Shown piece after piece: positions 19,201 to 27,421 of a stretch of 64,000 bases of DNA (its first letter is position 1; every line of letters starts with the position of its first letter). The stretch lies in NCBI GenBank assembly GCA_964574815.1, contig CAZNPL010000031.1, positions 19,538-83,537 of the forward strand, written 5' to 3'. The notes under the pieces were generated by a model, which searched no databases, was not told the DNA's origin, and saw nothing but the letters and a program-made list of their open reading frames with translations. The stretch comes from CAZNPL01 sp964574815 (GTDB lineage: Bacteria; Planctomycetota; Phycisphaerae; UBA1845). The translations under genes were made by a program, and so were the position numbers.

Positions 19201-19730
19201 GTGCCCTTGTAGACGTAGCCGAGTTCGTGGCATTTCTTGAGGAAGGTCCAGATGGTGTAGTTGTTCTCGTCGCTCATCGTGAAGTACGAGTTGTCCCAGT
19301 CCATCCAGTAGCCGAGCCGTTTTGACTGTTCGGACTGGATGCCGGCGTACTTCCAGACGCGCTCCTTGCAGCGTTCGGTGAACTTGTCGAGACCGAGTTC
19401 CTCGATGCCGGTCTTGGTGTGGATGCCGAGGTCCTTTTCGACTTCGACCTCGACCCAGAGGCCCTGGCAGTCGAAGCCGTTCTGGTAGCGGAGCTCATGG
19501 CCGGTCATCGCGAAGTAGCGATGGAAGGCGTCTTTGTAGGTACGGCCCCAGGCGTGGTGGACGCCCATGGGGTTGTTGGCGGTAATCGGCCCGTCCAGGA
19601 ACGACCAGTGAGGTTTGCCGCGGTTTTTCTCGCGCAAGGCTTCGAAGGCACCGGACGACTCCCAGAACCTCAGGACTTCGCGTTCCAAAGCCGGGAAATC
19701 CGGCTTGGGCTGGACTTTGTCGAATGCCAT
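16260..19730 (-). CDS. ileS: Isoleucyl-tRNA synthetase
   Basis: This 1156-residue class I aminoacyl-tRNA synthetase charges tRNA-Ile. N-terminal FPALEREVLRFWE and the nucleotide-binding HIGH equivalent NPMGVHHAWGRT are visible. The editing domain includes LLIWTTTPWTLTSN. Late catalytic-domain motifs NPWLDAGIVAYSTTH and FPGQFRNWFYSVLAMS follow. The KMSKS loop reads QAMHKSDG, an EMHKS-type variant that I recall from a bacterial IleRS subfamily (e.g. Chloroflexi). The C-terminal anticodon-binding and tail region extends to the end. It begins 14 bases after the kinase-Nudix gene, so the two probably share a transcript. No T-box leader is seen. Confidence 0.93.
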   Translation of the reverse strand: MAFDKVQPKPDFPALEREVLRFWESSGAFEALREKNRGKPHWSFLDGPITANNPMGVHHAWGRTYKDAFHRYFAMTGHELRYQNGFDCQGLWVEVEVEKDLGIHTKTGIEELGLDKFTERCKERVWKYAGIQSEQSKRLGYWMDWDNSYFTMSDENNYTIWTFLKKCHELGYVYKGTDVMPWSGRAGCAYSHMEIAEGRRLVSHTAVFVRFPLRGRDNEYLLIWTTTPWTLTSNTGAAVNSELMYVKLRAKKDGALYYFAADNLNYQRLEKEFKQGFGSQPWPKGVPKLKTIHQIFQESGGYEIEGEIPGSKMIGWTYDGPYDELPAQQQKGGFASPMDLIPPDQRDWPSGRDGHVVFDPGRDSRGEAYVVGGEGTGIVHSAPGCGDVDHAWGIHFRLAAIAPLDAEGKFVEGFGQLTGKRAIDPETVDLIINDLREKGLLVATEDYPHVYPHCWRTGDELVFRLVDEWYISMDWRDEIKEVAKQVNWLPSAMRGLERELDWLNTMKDWMISKKRYWGLALPIWECNACGHFDVIGGYDELKERAVEGWEQFEGHSPHRPYVDAVKIRCEKCGELASRIPDVGNPWLDAGIVAYSTTHYNTNREYWDKWVPADLITECFPGQFRNWFYSVLAMSTMMELGKENKRIPFKTLLGHALVLDENRQAMHKSDGTAIWFEEAAEQLGVDVMRWMYCAQPPTVDLPFGLRHPDEQVAIEGPDGEKITHTVEGQPLCRVTSTPANEVRRHILMSLWNCYKFFCDYARIDRFDPTAPQVPPEQRQDIDRWILSDLQLVITRVRERFERYELPPVCQAIEKFLDDLSNWYIRRNRRRFWRGTEGGTTESDTDKLAAYQTLYQALVTIVELAAPVMPFVTEHMYGNLVARQVDGAEPSVHLRDYPQADEKLIDRALSDKTAALLKIVSMGRSVRTASKLKVRQPLAGLRVQCAADVERQAIEQFKDHLLEELNVKNVTVHDDLSSLCTIDVRADMKHVGPKYGKDAGAINKALQSADAAKVAAAVEQGNPLVVQTESGASFELEPGEVIVEKSYGDDWGAEESAGTVVLLDKRITKELKLEGLARDVVRHVQNLRKAADLELEDRITLSLRSEADELREAVSTCGDYIARETLATSIVEQPLDGGANTTDVRIDGKNVKIQLARA

Positions 19731-19744
19731 CGATCGCTCTCGAG

Positions 19745-21142
19745 TTAAGCTCGTCGGGGGAAGAGACCTTCGTTTGGAGGTAGTTCAGCGCCAAACAGTC
19801 GGGCGGCTACTAACTGAGACCAGGGGTCCAATTCGTCGACGCATTCGCAAATCTCGTCTGCGGTGATCCATTCGATGGCCTCGCGTCCGAATTCCTTATC
19901 AACGGCTTGCCTTCGTACTGCCGCCGTGCCCCCAATCGTGACCTCGTGGATATAAGCGAGATGGAGGTTCCCGACTGACGTATGGGGATCGAAAACAAAG
20001 CCGACAGGCGTGATAGACTCGATTCGGATTCCAACGAGTTCCTCGTCGAGTTCCCGTTTCAGGCAATTCTCAAACACCTGTCCAGGCGCTGATGCATCCC
20101 AATCCTTCCTTTCTGCGTGCCCGCCGACCAGGATTGTCAGTTTCTTTCGAAGCTCTTTCCGCCTTAAGTCCGCGCGCCGGCGAGCCCGAAAGTACTTTCC
20201 GCCTTTGTTTTTCAACAAGGCGTAGGGAACGACTTGCTTAAGAGTCGCCGACTCTTCCGCCTCTCGACGATTTACAAAAGTCGGTGCGCCGTCCCGAAGA
20301 ATGGCCTCACGCGTCTCTGCGACCGCGGATTCATCCAATTCAAATCCCTCAACGCCTACCCGATCGGTCACAAGCAGTTCTTGAGTGCCAAGATTCTCGA
20401 AAACCTCCACAATCTTCTCCGCAACTTGAAACGCCACCATCTGAAAGTCCAGCTTATATCCGTTTCTGAAAGATGTATCGACCAAGAACAGCGAATCAAA
20501 GTCACTAGCAATCTCCGCCGCAACTCGCTTATACGCATCCAAGAGAGCGGTCAGGGTGGTTCTGTTCATCACGGAACCGGGTGCCGTACACAGTTTTGAG
20601 TTCGTCTCACGGGCTATTGACGTGTCATGGTCCGCTGCAAACAGAAAGACTCCGTTAATCCTTCGCCGCCAGAAATCGAGCGTGAAGAACTCGATGATCC
20701 GGGACTTGTCTTCGAGCGTGATTCTCCGCTGTTCGGATTGGAGAAACTCCATCCAGCCAGCGACGTCGAAAAGACCGCGATCCAGTAGGACGATCTCGGC
20801 AACCGGATCATCGAAGCTGTCTTCCAGTATGTTCTGCAACGCGTAGCAAGCCGACCAAGCGTTGAACGCCAGCCAATCATCCTTGAATCGCTCGGGCGTG
20901 CGTAACGAAGCGCCCTCTACCGGCTGAACCACCTTGAGTCCCTGCCGCTTCAGAAAGTGAGCGACGATCCCGATGATCGATGACTTGCCAGACTTCGGGG
21001 AACCAGCGAATTCGATGAATACGGGTAGCTTGACCTCAGAATCCGGCGATCGAAGCGATTCGATTGCGCTGCGGCAGCGCGATTCGAGTAGACTAAGATC
21101 GCGCTGACTTGGCTGGCCTAGCTTGATGTCCAGTGTTTCCAC
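19745..21142 (-). CDS. P-loop kinase-like / Nudix hydrolase fusion
   Basis: The GTG at 21142, eight bases after AGGGAGT, is preferred over the longer frame from 21262. The 465-residue product has a P-loop GSPKSGKSS (about 47-55) and a VLLDRGLFD segment like the DRx motif of thymidylate and other deoxynucleoside monophosphate kinases. A C-terminal Nudix domain (about 335-465) has GG...RELDEEL as its box (consensus GX5EX7REUXEEXGU). Suggested role: nucleotide or nucleoside-diphosphate handling, with the substrate unknown. It lies just upstream of ileS. The kinase family is my inference from motifs only. Confidence 0.75.
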   Translation of the reverse strand: METLDIKLGQPSQRDLSLLESRCRSAIESLRSPDSEVKLPVFIEFAGSPKSGKSSIIGIVAHFLKRQGLKVVQPVEGASLRTPERFKDDWLAFNAWSACYALQNILEDSFDDPVAEIVLLDRGLFDVAGWMEFLQSEQRRITLEDKSRIIEFFTLDFWRRRINGVFLFAADHDTSIARETNSKLCTAPGSVMNRTTLTALLDAYKRVAAEIASDFDSLFLVDTSFRNGYKLDFQMVAFQVAEKIVEVFENLGTQELLVTDRVGVEGFELDESAVAETREAILRDGAPTFVNRREAEESATLKQVVPYALLKNKGGKYFRARRRADLRRKELRKKLTILVGGHAERKDWDASAPGQVFENCLKRELDEELVGIRIESITPVGFVFDPHTSVGNLHLAYIHEVTIGGTAAVRRQAVDKEFGREAIEWITADEICECVDELDPWSQLVAARLFGAELPPNEGLFPRRA

Positions 21143-21311
21143 GCGTGACGACTCCCTGGTGAAAGCATGACCCCGCCATTCTACCGGGATCCTGTGCCCG
21201 TGCAAAAGAGCCAGGCGACGCCGGGCCACGTTCAATTCGCCGTCATCGCATGCCGATAACATGGGCGAGCACCCGTCAAGCCCGATAGACGCCGAGAGAG
21301 CCGACCTCTTG

Positions 21312-22757
21312 ATGAACGACCCTATTCTGCTTGTTAATCCGCCGGCGGAGGTAGCGCGGGAGTGCTATGACACGCCGAATTACCCGGCGATCGGGATCGC
21401 GTACGTTGCGGGGTACCTCAAGACGCATGGGATGCCGGTTTCGGTGATTGACGGCAAGCTGGGCCGCAAGAGCGTTCGCCGAACGATCGACGAGATTTGT
21501 GCGATTCGGCCCCGGATCCTCGGTTTGACAGCCATGACGCACATGGTCGTGACGGCCTCGAAGATCGCGGAGGCGGTCAAGGCGGTCCATCCGGACACGG
21601 TCGTGGTGCTGGGCGGATTTCACGGCAGCTTCCTGCCGGAGCGGACTTTGCGCGAGTTTCCGGCGATCGATTACGTGGTTGTGGGCGAGGGGGAGATGGC
21701 GTTTCTCGATTTGTGCCGTGCGGTGCTGGCCGGTGAGGACCCGGCCGGCATTCAGGGGGTGGCCAGCCGCGTGGCGGGATCGAGTGGAGACGGCCCGCGG
21801 ATACGACTGAATGGGCGGGGGAAGATACCGCCGCATCTGGATGATATCGGATGGCCGGCGTGGGAATTGTTCCCGCCGGCCGAGATGTATCCGATCATGA
21901 CGCAGCGGGGCTGTCCGTTCGCGTGCAATTTCTGCAGCCGGCCTTACGGACGGACACTACGGCAACGTTCGCCGGAGCACGTGGTGGCGGAGCTTCGGCG
22001 GAGCGTGGAGGAATTCGGTTGCCGGTCGGTGGACTTCTACGATGAGACGTTCACCGTTCGCAAGCAGTACGTCCACGATTTGTGTGGTGCGATCATCGCG
22101 GCGGGTCTGCACCGGAGGCTGCGGTTCTGGTCTTACGTGCACGCGAACACGATCGACCTGCCGACGGCGAAGCTGATGAAGCGGGCGGGTTTCGCCGAGG
22201 TCGGCTTCGGCGTCGAGAGCGGTAATCCCGAGATCATGAAGGCGATGCGCAAAGGCGTGAAGCGCGACGACGTGATCCGGGCGGCGAACGTATTTCGCGC
22301 GGCGAAGCTCAAGTTCGGGGCTTACTTTATCATAGGCCACCCGCACGAGACGAAGGCCGCGGTGCTGGACAGCATAGATCTGGCCGCCCGGCTGAATCCG
22401 GACTCGGTCGCGTTCGGCATCATGACGCCTTACCCGGGCACCGAGGTGTGGGAGACGGCCACGCGCGGGGAGGGCGGCTATAAGATGCTGAGCATGAACT
22501 GGGAGGACTTCAACAAGCAGACCGGATCGGCTCTGGAGCTGGAGCATCTGTCGCGCAAGCAGATGGAACTGCTGCAGCTTCGCGGTTATCTGACGGTCTA
22601 CCTGCGCAATTTCCGGTTGCGCGAGCTCGTCGCGGCGGTTCGGATCAACCGCAAGCGGATCGCGTTTATCCTCGGCAAACTGATCCGCCCCACTTCCAGA
22701 ACGTCGTCCGCCAGTTGGCTGGAGGGCACCGGCAAACAGCCTCTTCCGACCGGCTGA
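21312..22757 (+). CDS. B12-binding domain radical SAM protein
   Basis: Start taken at the ATG opening MNDPILLVNPPAE; the frame is open from 21261. Residues ~1-150 form a cobalamin-binding-like Rossmann domain (NYPAIGIAYVAGYL, VVLGGFHGSFLPE, VVGEGE). Then comes the radical SAM cluster motif CPFACNFC at about 200 and conserved strands (VDFYDETFTV, GFGVESGNPEIMKAMRKG, YFIIGHPHE). This is the BchE/P-methylase-like class, which performs methyl transfer or ring-forming reactions; the substrate cannot be told. 481 residues. It is divergent from the kinase-Nudix gene. Confidence 0.88.
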   Translation: MNDPILLVNPPAEVARECYDTPNYPAIGIAYVAGYLKTHGMPVSVIDGKLGRKSVRRTIDEICAIRPRILGLTAMTHMVVTASKIAEAVKAVHPDTVVVLGGFHGSFLPERTLREFPAIDYVVVGEGEMAFLDLCRAVLAGEDPAGIQGVASRVAGSSGDGPRIRLNGRGKIPPHLDDIGWPAWELFPPAEMYPIMTQRGCPFACNFCSRPYGRTLRQRSPEHVVAELRRSVEEFGCRSVDFYDETFTVRKQYVHDLCGAIIAAGLHRRLRFWSYVHANTIDLPTAKLMKRAGFAEVGFGVESGNPEIMKAMRKGVKRDDVIRAANVFRAAKLKFGAYFIIGHPHETKAAVLDSIDLAARLNPDSVAFGIMTPYPGTEVWETATRGEGGYKMLSMNWEDFNKQTGSALELEHLSRKQMELLQLRGYLTVYLRNFRLRELVAAVRINRKRIAFILGKLIRPTSRTSSASWLEGTGKQPLPTG

Positions 22758-22950
22758 CGGCCTCGCGCCGGTCCGATTCACCCCAGACGTTCATGCGCGA
22801 CGACCTTCGTCTTCGCTCACCTGGCAAGAACTCACAGGCATGCTCTTGCTGGTGGGAGTAGCTGCGCCACTCGGGCCGGCATTCTCGTGGAAATCCGTGG
22901 AGGAATCACGTAAGCTCAGGTACGCGTGAATTCGATTCAAGGATGATTCC

Positions 22951-23946
22951 ATGGTGGCCAGAAACCGAAAAGCTCAGAAGCAACGTGCCCGCCGCAAGAA
23001 GAAGCAGAGTGCCGCTCGCGTTCAGGCCGTTCGGCGCCAGCGGTCGCTCGTGAGCGATCGTTACCCGCTTTACGCCTGCCGTGTGAACAGGCATTGGCGT
23101 GACGACGGAATAGCGACGGTGTTGGTCGCGCGGGAGATCGCGCCGCGACGCGTCACGATGGCCGGTTTCCTCGTCGATATCTGGGCGATGGGGCTGAAGG
23201 ACGCGTGGGGCCGGGTGGACATCGGCGCCAGCGAATTCGACGACACGGCGGCGGATTTGGATGCACGGTTGGGGACGAGCCGCCTGGACATCGAAACGGC
23301 GCAGCACCTCGTCTACGGCGGCATTCAGCTCGCTCAGGAGCTCGGATTCAGACTGCCCAGGAAGTATGAGCGCTGGACAGGCGTGCTCGGGGCCATGCCG
23401 GACGGCGAGTCACCCGACATGAGTCTGTTCCTGAAGGACGGCCGGGTTCTCTTGATGTGCAGCGAGCATGACTTACGGGAGCGCCTCGTTGGTTGCACCG
23501 TCGAGGAGTTTCTCGATCGGCCGGACGTGTCGTTCGTGGTGGGGCCGGAGGAGTTCCCGCTGCTCGATGAGGACGAGGACGAGCACGAAGACGACTTCGA
23601 CGAGGCGATGCTTGACATCGAGCAGGCCTTTCTCGATGCGGTCAAATCCTGGTGTTTCGCAAACGGACAGGCCCCGCACCGGCTGCTGCCGGAGGTGATT
23701 GCCGCCATGCAAGAGATTACGATGGAACGGGCGGAGGAATTGGAGGAATCGGGCGACGTTTTGACGAGCATGTCGGGCGAGTCGGTTGGCGAAATCCGGC
23801 AACGGCTCGAGTCGTTTGTGGCGATGCAGCATGACGCGCCAATGCACGAGGTCCGGGCGGCGATTGCCCAGTTCCAAGGGTTCATGGCGAGCAAAAACTC
23901 TCCGGAAGAGCTGTTCGAGTCGCTCGATTTGCCGGAGGAGGATTAG
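22951..23946 (+). CDS. Conserved-looking protein of unknown function
   Basis: The 331-residue product starts with a Lys/Arg-rich basic tail (about 1-30), then CRVNRHWRDDGIATVLVARE and FLVDIWAMGLKDAWGRVDI, an alpha/beta module also present in uncharacterised planctomycete proteins as far as I recall. An acidic run (EDEDEHEDDFDEA, about 208-222) separates it from a helical C-terminus. AAGGATGATTCC precedes the ATG. The basic N-terminus could bind nucleic acid. No enzyme motif was found, and the gene stands alone. Confidence 0.7.
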   Translation: MVARNRKAQKQRARRKKKQSAARVQAVRRQRSLVSDRYPLYACRVNRHWRDDGIATVLVAREIAPRRVTMAGFLVDIWAMGLKDAWGRVDIGASEFDDTAADLDARLGTSRLDIETAQHLVYGGIQLAQELGFRLPRKYERWTGVLGAMPDGESPDMSLFLKDGRVLLMCSEHDLRERLVGCTVEEFLDRPDVSFVVGPEEFPLLDEDEDEHEDDFDEAMLDIEQAFLDAVKSWCFANGQAPHRLLPEVIAAMQEITMERAEELEESGDVLTSMSGESVGEIRQRLESFVAMQHDAPMHEVRAAIAQFQGFMASKNSPEELFESLDLPEED

Positions 23947-23994
23947 GCTTGCCGGCGCCGGGGAGCGACCCATGCAGCGCCGTGCCCGAGTGTG

Positions 23995-26328
23995 CTACTG
24001 TTGGCGCTCGAACGCCACCTGAAACGCCCCAAAATCGCGCAGCGTCAAACTGCAATCGGCGTTGGAATCGAGACTCTCGCAACCCGGCTTGAGCGGATCG
24101 ACCGCGCAATCGAGCCAGAAGCCGTAATCGTCCAGATTGGTGTGCCCGTTGCAGTCGGCGTCGCCAAAACCGAACTCAAATGCACCCATGTCAATCCGGG
24201 CGCACAATACGCGTGGGATGCCGTCCAGGTCCCTCTCATTGCATTGATGTTCCGCTCCCGGTCCGCCGGAATCGATCGCCGGCGATCCAAAAGCCAGGCG
24301 CGGATTGTCGTCGGATGTGCCGGCTGTGTCGTCGTGACCGTCGGGGTCGATCAAGAGCGGATCCGCGCCGATGTTGCCGAACCGAGCGCCCTGCACCTCC
24401 CATCCCTCGATGCAACTGAACGAAACGAGCAAATGTCCGCCAAGAATCTGGGCCGACAGCACGGAACCTGAGTCGTCGATGTTACCCCAGAGAATTGAAT
24501 TCGAAATTCGCGTCCAATCACCGGTTGCCGAATAGACGCCGCCGCAAGTCTGAGCAACGTTCAAGCTGAATGTACAGCCGTGAAATAGCTGCGCGCTCCC
24601 ATCAACGCGGTAGTCAACATGATAGACGGCGCCCCCCTTGCAATCGCATACGTTACCGCTGAACAGGCAGTTGCGGAATCTGGCGTTCGCCTGGTCTGTG
24701 GCCACCGCTCCGCCGCCTTGGCACTGGCCCGACCAGCGCTGAAGGCGGTTACCGATAAACATAGACCGAACCCCCGAAAGGGAGCCTTGCCGGCAGTTGA
24801 TTGCGCCACCACGTGATCTGGCGGAATTCGCCAAAAAGAGACAGTCTTCGAACGTCAAGGTGCTCTCAACGTTGTCGATTGCTCCCCCGGAACCGGCCAC
24901 ATTATCCGTGAACGTGCAACGGGAAAACGACACCTCTCCTCGCGTTACGTGGATTGCGCCGCCACGCGAGCCATAATTCCCCGTGAACCGGCAATTGGCG
25001 ACGGCGACGCGTCCATCGATGACGTTCATCCCCCCGCCGCTTTCACGGCTGCTCACCGGGTCGTAGTCAGCGTGGCCGCCGGTAATGCTGAAGCCATCCA
25101 GGACTGCGGGCAGCGCAAGATCCTCGGCAGTCAACACGTGGTAGCTGTTGTCCAGCGAGTTTTCGCCGATTTGGCCGTCATCTCCCGCAAGATCACCAGT
25201 GAGCAAGGTGAGGTTCGCCTTCGGGTTGCGCTGGTCACGCTCGGTCTCGTTGCCACGGAATCCGCCGTAGACAGCGACGCCGGCCGCCAACCCAAACGAC
25301 GCGGCTTGATTTTCGCCGTCCGGCGCCGGCGTGTAGACGCCGCCGGCAACCCACACCTCCTTCACCGGATTGCGCCCGGTGCCGGCCGTTCGCAGGGCGT
25401 CGCTCAGGTCGGTATATGCGTTGGACCAATTCGTGCCGAGGTTCGCGCCCGAGGATCCGGCATCGACAAAAAGAACCGTGACCTCGCATTCATCCGGCAC
25501 GCCAGTTTCGTCCTCGTCACCGCTGGAGCCAAGTGCAACGTCACACGTGTCGGGCGCGAGATTGCCGTTACAGTCGTTGGCGTGACCGGATTGGACGTCG
25601 CAAATGTCCAGGACTCCGTTGCCATTGCAGTCGTCCATTTCGCACTCGTCGAGGATCCAGTTTTCATCGCAGTCCGGAGCCAACTCAACGGTGATTTCCT
25701 CGTCGTCGGGCACTCCGTTGCCGTTGCAGTCGCCCATGAAGATGATTTGGATTGCGTTGATCACGGAAGTATACGCAAGCCCGCCGAAACAGTAGACCGT
25801 CAGCGTACCGTCTTCGACGCGCGCGGGAACAATTGCGTGGGTCGTGTTTTCCACAAACGCCCCCGGCCACTCACCCCCGACCCGCTGCCATTGGGAGAGA
25901 TCGAGGCCGCTGACGCCGACCTCGGCTGTGATCGCCGGATCCGTTGGGTGCCATGCGTAGACCACAACTTCATAGTCGCCATTCTGCAGTCCGACGAAGA
26001 GCCACTCGGAAGCGGCGTCCGTCCCGGCCAAGCAGAAGTCATCAAGCAAGCTCTCCATCTCGCCGGTCGTCCCGGCGTTGTCGACCGTGTAATGCCGGCG
26101 CGGCAAGCGGTGCAGATAGACTTCCGTCGTCGCCCCGCGCAGATCGCGCAGCGGCGGCTGGGGGTATTCAGAAGTGGGGCGATCGTTCCAGTATCCGGGC
26201 AGTCCGACAGCCGCGAAGCCGCTCGACGGCGTGCCGGCCAGGCTGCCCATGTCGATGTTAAACGATTGCGCAAGAACTGGACGCGAACAGATGAAGATGG
26301 CCACGACAGCGGAACATGCAGGTCGCAT
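23995..26328 (-). CDS. Secreted Pmp-like beta-helix protein with dockerin-like end
   Basis: The 777-residue protein has a signal peptide (residues 1-20) and AAAGGAG before its ATG. An N-terminal beta domain is followed by thrombospondin-3-like calcium motifs (DCNGNGVPDDEE, DCNGNGVLD, DCNGNLAPD; about 200-280). A right-handed parallel beta-helix follows (about 290-700) with repeated GGAI and FxxN-type coils, as in chlamydial Pmp and similar adhesins. The last ~60 residues (GDADCNGHTNLDDYGFW, DSNADCSLTLRDFGAF) form two dockerin-like EF-hand loops. Probably an extracellular or surface protein with a binding or structural role. Confidence 0.82.
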   Translation of the reverse strand: MRPACSAVVAIFICSRPVLAQSFNIDMGSLAGTPSSGFAAVGLPGYWNDRPTSEYPQPPLRDLRGATTEVYLHRLPRRHYTVDNAGTTGEMESLLDDFCLAGTDAASEWLFVGLQNGDYEVVVYAWHPTDPAITAEVGVSGLDLSQWQRVGGEWPGAFVENTTHAIVPARVEDGTLTVYCFGGLAYTSVINAIQIIFMGDCNGNGVPDDEEITVELAPDCDENWILDECEMDDCNGNGVLDICDVQSGHANDCNGNLAPDTCDVALGSSGDEDETGVPDECEVTVLFVDAGSSGANLGTNWSNAYTDLSDALRTAGTGRNPVKEVWVAGGVYTPAPDGENQAASFGLAAGVAVYGGFRGNETERDQRNPKANLTLLTGDLAGDDGQIGENSLDNSYHVLTAEDLALPAVLDGFSITGGHADYDPVSSRESGGGMNVIDGRVAVANCRFTGNYGSRGGAIHVTRGEVSFSRCTFTDNVAGSGGAIDNVESTLTFEDCLFLANSARSRGGAINCRQGSLSGVRSMFIGNRLQRWSGQCQGGGAVATDQANARFRNCLFSGNVCDCKGGAVYHVDYRVDGSAQLFHGCTFSLNVAQTCGGVYSATGDWTRISNSILWGNIDDSGSVLSAQILGGHLLVSFSCIEGWEVQGARFGNIGADPLLIDPDGHDDTAGTSDDNPRLAFGSPAIDSGGPGAEHQCNERDLDGIPRVLCARIDMGAFEFGFGDADCNGHTNLDDYGFWLDCAVDPLKPGCESLDSNADCSLTLRDFGAFQVAFERQQ

Positions 26329-26630
26329 GGCTCGCTCCTTTCGCCACGTTCGCAGGGGCCGATCGTTCGATCTTGGCGGACCCGCGGGCGGCCGCGAGGG
26401 GCTAGATCCGATGGGCAGTCAGATATGCTACGCATTGGGGCCGCGGAAAGTTCTCGGCACAAGCGGAGTAATCACACGGATTCTGAAAAAAGGGGCTGTG
26501 GAGCCGGAGGACGATTGCCGGGCGCGGCCGGCCTTGGCATGGCTGCGAACACGGCTGGGCCTCGACGGCATCCGGGTGACACCGTGCAAAGCTCGCACGG
26601 AAGTTGGGACGGCTCAGTGGCTTGAATTGC
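26329..26630. other. Intergenic region, no gene seen
   Basis: About 300 bases between the beta-helix gene and the YacP-like gene, both on the minus strand. It should hold the beta-helix gene promoter, but no convincing box or RNA is visible. Confidence 0.5.
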
Positions 26631-27173
26631 TCAATTGAAGGAAGCGGGGTCCTCGCCGTCCAAGAGCTCTGCATCGTTCAATGGCTCGTCAACCTCGCCG
26701 TTCAATAACTCCATCATTTCGCGAACTTCCCGTTCGGAAACGTCGGCGGGCTTCTCCGTCGTGGGTGTGGCGTCTGCAACGGGTTCATCAGCCGTTTTGA
26801 ATAGTGCCTGCACGAAGGATGCCGAATCAGTGTGTTGACAGCGGCGGTACTTGGCCTCATGACGGATGGCCGTATCGCTGGTGACCACGCGGATGGTGCT
26901 CGGCTGACGGGCACGGTGGACGATATCGACGATGACGTCGTCGGCCGTGGCCGGCGCGCTGAACCGGACGAAGACGCGGGTTGAGTCCATCTGTCTGGCC
27001 AGTTCCCGGCGGGGCGGCGGGCCGTCGAAGACGATGGTGACCTTGTCCTGGCCTCGTCTCGCCCATTCGTCCACGATGCGAACGAGCGTCTCGCGTCCGA
27101 CGGCCGCGATGGGGGCGTGCTCGTGCATCGCGTGGAGGAGGTTGTTGCCGTCGATGATCACGTGCCCTTGCAT
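26631..27173 (-). CDS. YacP-like NYN-domain protein
   Basis: Start taken at the internal Met that opens MQGHVIIDGNNLLHAM. The 180-residue protein has IIDGNNLLHA with the NYN/PIN-like first Asp, KVTIVFDGPPPR, DDVIVDIVHRAR and VVTSDTAIR, the order of acidic residues in YacP/Rae1-type NYN nucleases that cleave RNA. The C-terminal ~60 residues are acidic and low in complexity, likely disordered. It is divergent from kbl. RNA cleavage is inferred from the family. Confidence 0.82.
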   Translation of the reverse strand: MQGHVIIDGNNLLHAMHEHAPIAAVGRETLVRIVDEWARRGQDKVTIVFDGPPPRRELARQMDSTRVFVRFSAPATADDVIVDIVHRARQPSTIRVVTSDTAIRHEAKYRRCQHTDSASFVQALFKTADEPVADATPTTEKPADVSEREVREMMELLNGEVDEPLNDAELLDGEDPASFN

Positions 27174-27421
27174 GTCGAGTCCTTCCGGGGCCCGGCGAAA
27201 GTAACGGCTTCGCGCTTGACGCAATTGGCTCGGCGGGAGCCTCGCCCTCGCGTGCCGAGGTTACACGAACAAGACACCAGTATGACGCATTCCGGCGGTG
27301 CCGGCGAGCCGTTTGGGTTCGGTGGCCTCGCTGGTCAATTTCCTGCTTCTGTGCGATAATCAACTAGAGCCTGTGACCAAGCGAGAATCGCGTTTCCCCA
27401 GCGACAGGAGGCAATTCCCCC

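Noticed and set aside
19731..19744. T-box or other leader riboswitch before ileS
   Set aside because: Only 14 bases separate ileS from the upstream gene, too short for a leader; no stem-loop or tRNA-binding motif seen.
24949..26625. 558-residue open frame on the plus strand
   Set aside because: Antisense to the beta-helix gene, whose signal peptide, motifs and ribosome site are clear.
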